Positions 60,034-64,000 of a stretch of DNA of 64,000 bases are shown here, in pieces; positions within the stretch are counted from its first letter, which is position 1, and each line of letters starts with the position of its first letter. Below the pieces are notes generated by a model. The model was not told where the DNA came from. It saw nothing but the letters and a program-made list of their open reading frames with translations, and ran no database searches. This DNA is from Haematococcus lacustris (Eukaryota > Chlorophyta > Chlorophyceae > Chlamydomonadales > Haematococcaceae), in assembly GCA_030144725.1 (NCBI GenBank), contig JASKMD010000007.1, positions 8,543,568 through 8,607,567 on the forward strand, read 5' to 3'. A program made the position numbers and the translations under genes.

Positions 60034-61356
60034 ATGCGCACGCGATTCCCACAGGCCATCTCGTCTCGCTCGCGAACTTCGGTGTCGGTCCTTGCACGGA
60101 AGACGGCTACACAGACCCAACAGGCCAAGAAAAGTGGTACCTCACTTGCGGTCTTGCAAAGAGTGGAGGCATTGAAACTTTTATCCCAGGTGCAAGCTCT
60201 TATCTTTTATGCTGATGCTTATTCCGTGCCAAGGAGAGGAAGTTGGGCTTTGCTCCATGCGTGGCCACACAATATTACAGTCGCTTGATGTGTGGCTGAG
60301 AGTTGTTGACGGTAACTCCTCTTCAAGCCGGCACATGGGACACAACCCATCAGGGTGGGCCCAAGGATAACACTGTGTCAGACCCTTCTTTCCCTCACTC
60401 CTTGGTCTGGCCCATCACATGTCCACTCCAGGTCAGCACCGTAGTGCATGGGTGTGCTGACTGAGCAGGTGGAGAAACTGGGACTGCTGAGCAAGCTGGA
60501 CAAGGCCGGCTTCAGCCTCACCAAGATTGAGGAGGCCGGGCTGCTGAGCTTTGCTGAGCGGTCAGGCGTGCTGTCACTGGTGGCTGACAGGTGGGGCGAG
60601 GTGTGCCAGTGAGCAGTGATGAACCCAGGGTTGGGCGGAGGAGGGGACAAACTCTGTGAGCCACATGAGTAGTGCCAAATGATACAAACTGCAGCAGCAA
60701 ATGTCGTGTCGTGCAGTGTGGCACACATCTCTCACGCAGCCGTGACGTGGGCCACCCCACCCCACCCCACCCCACCCCACCCCACCCCACCCCACCCCAC
60801 CCCACCCCACCCCACCCCACCCCACCCCACCCCACCCCACCCCACCCCACCCCACCCCACCCCACCCCACCCCACCCCACCCCACCCCACCCCACCCCAC
60901 CCCACCCCACCCCACATGTTGGCCATTGCCTGTGTGCAGCTGCCAGCTACATCTTCGACATGCCCTGGTCTAGTGACTCAAGGCCAGGTGCCTGCTCATG
61001 TCCGCAGCAACACCCCCAGCTTGCTGACAGTGGCTGGCCTGGCGCTGCTGGCGGCTGGCGGGGGCCTGGTGCTACTGGTACCGCATGACTCTACTGCGGT
61101 GCTGGTGGCACAAAGCGTGGCAGCCGGCCTGCTGGCAGTCTTGGGTGGGGCGGCGCTGGCGGGTGGGGCAACCCTTGCTAAGTTCCAGGTAAGGGTGGCA
61201 GATGGCTCTCACAGAGGGGAAGGAAGCCTTGCAGGGTCACTGGGTTCGGCTGGTAGTCCGTTCCCACCGGGTTGGGTTTGATTTGTGCAAGGCGGTTGAA
61301 AGGGGGACCACACGACCAATGCCAATTCTGTGTGACTGCTGCTGCAGAAGCTGTGA
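60034..61356 (+). CDS. DUF1118 family plastid membrane protein
   Basis: Function unknown; plant relatives (for example Arabidopsis At5g08050) are predicted thylakoid proteins. Four exons agree in phase: 60034-60189, 60445-60590, 61008-61188, 61348-61356, giving 163 aa. The start 'MRTRFPQAISSRSRTSVSVL' is a Ser/Arg-rich transit peptide. Family features follow: the repeated Leu/Gly helices 'LQRVEALKLLSQ', 'LTEQVEKLGLLSKLDKAG' and 'LTKIEEAGLLSFAERSGVL', then two hydrophobic segments separated by 'VPHDS', and the short end 'KFQKL', matching the usual 'LQK'-like tail. The last coding exon is only 9 nt. Intron 2 carries a long CCCCA array. A T element is inserted 126 bp after the stop. Confidence 0.85.
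60752..60915 (+). repeat. (CCCCA)n pentamer array in intron, about 32 copies
   Basis: Uninterrupted CCCCA units lie in intron 2 of the DUF1118 gene, ending about 92 bp before the acceptor. The Pro/His/Thr- and Gly/Trp-rich reading frames over it are artefacts. Confidence 0.92.
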
Positions 61357-61481
61357 GCGCTTCTTCTGCCGGAGAGTATGGCAGCAACAGGCCAAGCCAC
61401 TGAAGAAGGGCCGCCATTATCGCTGCAAACAGCCGATTGCAACGGACTCCTCATGTTTAGTTTTTTTGCATTTTACAACGG

Positions 61482-62928
61482 CTACCAGTCGGGCGCTCCC
61501 AACTGTTTAAAAATGACAGGAAACCGACCCCTGGTAGTAGGACGGCTGTAACTCTGCACTCGCTGCGCCAAATTTAATGCTATCTGGCTCAGTATGTAGC
61601 CAACCCAGCCAGCTACCTTTCACCCATCCAGAATAATTATCCAGTCAGTAGGCCGTGCACAGCAAAGCATCAAAGTTAGTCATTCAAATTTGAGCTATTT
61701 CGGGGCATGCAGTCATCGCTACGACCGCCCGCGTCGCTTAGGCTGCTCTACGCGAGCATGCGCGTCGACAGCAGCAGTCGGATTGGAGAGCGGTTGCGGG
61801 AATGTGGCACTGAGCCCACCTCCTCTCCATACCTGGAGGGCAATGCCACAGCTCGACCATTTTGACTTACAGCATGCTACTTACTAGGTTGAGCTCCTCC
61901 CAGACATTGTTACACACGCTCATACTCAGACAAGCCAAAAGCTCACTTTGGTCGGTGACCCCCAACTCCCTTAGCCGATCTCAGGGCCAGGGCCATGCAG
62001 TCAGTCACACAACACCACACCATGACCGAATCTGGACTCGTCTCCTGTATGAGTTATACTCCCCTACATGCCATCCACCTGCGTACAAAGTTTCATTGCT
62101 CAACAGCCACCCCACAGTGGTGTTCTGGGAGGGGTGGGTTGGGAGGGGTGGGCTAGCAGGGGGTGTGCTTGGGGAGGGGGCGAGGGGAAGGGCTGGGAGG
62201 GGGTGGGCAGGCTCAATGAGGTGGGCTCCTGCAATGATGGGTAAAGGGGGGGCGGGCATGGTGAGTCGTTGCATGCCGTGGCCTTAAACCTGCCTAGTGA
62301 ACATGATGTAACTTCAAAGCTGTCAAACAGATAGAGGCCTAAGCTGTTTGTTGTGCGGTTTGTTTCAATAGATGCGCTAATGGGTCAAGAACAAATAAAA
62401 TGTAGCCATTTTCTTGTTGGTGCAGCGAGTGCAACACAGTGGAGGACACAGTGGAGGAGGGGGGGTGTAACCCGGTGATACCTTAGTGTGCGCCGACCCA
62501 AATGGTGTATTTGGCGGAAGCGAGTACATTTTATATGTTCCAAACACCCCGTCAAGGTGCCCTGCACGCCCGGCAGGCATCGCGTTGGGTGTTGGCCGGA
62601 CATTCCATTTGTGCACAACCAGCTCACTACGCTAAGTAGATGGGGTCACAGCGATGTGGCTCACCGTGCCAAGGAGACCCATATCGCCGCTGTGATTTGT
62701 TCGCGGGCGCATGTGGCAGTACGCGAGCAAAGACTCCAATGGCTTGCGCTGATTGTCAGATGACGCGCATTGATGTGCAGCTACCGATGTGACACACGCT
62801 ATCGGAAACAGTACAGTATTACAGTAGTAGAAAAAGATGCAGTATTACAGTAGTAGAAAAAGATGCAGTATTGAGAGAGTACTTGCATGCATTTTACCAA
62901 CCCCATGTTGGGAGCGCCTGACTACCAG
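61482..62928 (+). mobile_element. Family T element T1, intact ends, TSD CTACCAG
   Basis: Inverted repeats TCGGGCGCTCCCAAC (61489-61503) and GTTGGGAGCGCCTGA (62907-62921) are flanked by the exact 7-bp duplication CTACCAG at 61482-61488 and 62922-62928. Length is 1433 bp. The body is the closest relative of T3 and T4. A G-rich tract (62118-62210) fills the place where T4 is inserted in T3. A frame for about 80 aa (62488-62763) is shared with T3 and T4. No known transposase domain. Confidence 0.9.
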
Positions 62929-63159
62929 CCCCTTTGGCCCTCACTAATGTCTCCATCTGAGCCGGACCACTAGGGACCGTTAGTGGGCAATAGTGGTCCG
63001 ACCCAAATGGTGTTTATGGGCTGTGTGGAGTATACCTGATGCACATGGACATAGTGCATGAGTGCCTACCACCTACACTATTGCCTGACCACGAGGGCTG
63101 TTGTGTAGAGTTGGCATGAAGAACACGCACTGATTGTAAGCTGAAAACAGCTGAAGTAG

Positions 63160-63714
63160 CTACTGTGCCACAGCGGGCTGCTGCTGTTGTTGCTGTTGCT
63201 GGGGCTTGAATGGCTTGTCTCGCAACCGCTTGTAGCCCAGGCCAAGGTACTCCTTGCCCTCGGCTGGCAGAGCTGTCCGCTTAAGCCACCAGCACAGCTC
63301 CAGCGGGCGCCACCTGCTCTCCCCAACGCGCTGCATGTTTAGCGCTGCATTGCAGTCCCTGTCCAGCCACCTGCCAGGCTGTGGTGCTGGCTTGGCTCTG
63401 GCTGCCTTGCCCTGGGCCTTGCCTCTGTCCTTTGTAGGCTGGGTGGGCTCAGTTGCCGGCTCAGCTGCCTGCTCAGCTTTGGTGCTTGGCTCGCGGGGGA
63501 GTGCTAGGCCCAGGCTCTGAGGCTGCTGGCTGTGTGCCTTTCTGGCTGCTGCATGGGGCCGGTGGGGGCTTGCGAGGGGCCACTACCGGGCACCACATCA
63601 GGCCCCAGACTGGCTGATCACGCTGCTGGCTCCAGGCTGGGCGCAGCAGGCGGTGTTCCACCTGCCCTGCTGGGGGCTTCCAGTCTGCACGCCTGTACCC
63701 TGTACCTGGACCCT
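63160..63714 (-). pseudogene. Family F copy, second subfamily, 5' end missing
   Basis: Minus strand: 'WKPPAGQVEHRLLRPAW', 'GLMWCPVVAP', a spacer rich in Pro/Lys/Ala, 'WLDRDCNAALNMQRVGE', 'RPLELCWWLKRTALPAEGKE' and 'LGYKRLRDK', ending in a Gln run before the stop at 63160. 'DRDCNAALNMQR' is the best match in the window to the RuvC-III motif of TnpB/Fanzor proteins. Sequence upstream of 'WKPPAGQ' is replaced by an opposed copy starting near 63715. The spacer may be out of frame in places. Confidence 0.7.
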
Positions 63715-64000
63715 GGCCCGCAGACTGGGTACCCCCAGCAGGTCAGGTCAACCAGCGGCGGTTGCGCCCAGCTTGGAGCCTGCGGCATGCTAAGGATGCG
63801 GGGCCTGCGGGGCCCAACCCCCCTCCCCCTCCCCCAGCTCAGCACGCACCTGTCCAGGACCCCCCTGCCCCTGCCCAGGACCCCCATGCCCCTCCCCCGG
63901 CCCAGGACCCCCCACCCCCTCCTCCAGCGCAGGAGCCACCCCCACCAGCTCAGGACCAGCCCCCTGCCCTGGCCCCACCTGGCCCAGTGCCACCACCCCA
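63715..64000 (+). pseudogene. Family F fragment in opposite orientation, cut by window end
   Basis: The plus-strand frame reads 'PPAGQVNQRRLRPAWSLRH' and then the Pro-rich insertion, with repeated 'PAQDPP', as in the 42-kb and 46-kb copies. It meets the minus-strand copy head-to-head at about 63.66-63.73 kb. The 'GLKWC' residues are changed. It continues beyond the window. Confidence 0.65.

Noticed and set aside
60518..60926. Gly/Trp-rich and Pro/His/Thr-rich frames
   Set aside because: Translations of the CCCCA array inside an intron of the DUF1118 gene.

Overview
This window looks like nuclear DNA of a chlorophycean green alga, most probably a Haematococcus-type member of the Chlamydomonadales. 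The supports are split genes with short GT-AG introns, GC-rich coding sequence, many CAG/CTG and G-rich repeats, plant/algal homologues (plastid APS reductase, chalcone-isomerase-like protein, DUF1118 protein, BLISTER-like protein), and a repeated Fanzor-like family that I associate with this group. The organism is inferred; no ribosomal or organelle marker is present. I recognised no tRNA, rRNA or CRISPR.

Genes, left to right. 2.4-9.3 kb (-): ZNF598/Hel2-type E3 ubiquitin ligase of ribosome quality control. 11.2-13.0 kb (-): chalcone-isomerase-like protein. 13.1-17.2 kb (+): plastid APS reductase, head-to-head with the previous gene, with 118 bp between the start codons. 18.1-20.6 kb (-): NAA10-type N-terminal acetyltransferase. 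26.6-31.4 kb (-): squalene epoxidase. 31.6-35.9 kb (+): Ser/Pro-rich protein of unknown function, divergent from squalene epoxidase. 37.5-40.0 kb (+): ALG1 mannosyltransferase. 45.8-46.3 kb (-): Tctex1-family dynein light chain. 48.5-58.0 kb (-): very large BLISTER-like coiled-coil protein. 60.0-61.4 kb (+): DUF1118 plastid membrane protein. For most genes I could join exons so that every splice phase agrees; exon coordinates are in the entries. The genes look like unrelated housekeeping functions, not a pathway cluster.

Between the genes lie two repeat families. Family T is a DNA transposon with ~15-bp terminal inverted repeats (consensus TCRGGnnnYCCCAAC) and 7-bp target-site duplications. 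Five copies can be delimited, three of them in one nest (20.8-25.6 kb). I see no recognisable transposase. Family F is a degenerate Fanzor (TnpB-like) gene family with a Pro-rich insertion just before the DRDxN motif. Two F copies are flanked by exact 15-bp and 18-bp direct repeats and one is 5'-truncated, which looks like target-primed reverse transcription and not cut-and-paste. The longest F copy contains an intron of about 970 bp made almost wholly of a pentanucleotide repeat, and its 3' part is interrupted by a T element.

The rest is intergenic or intronic sequence rich in minisatellites. Exon joins are read by eye from splice signals and reading frame, not from transcripts.
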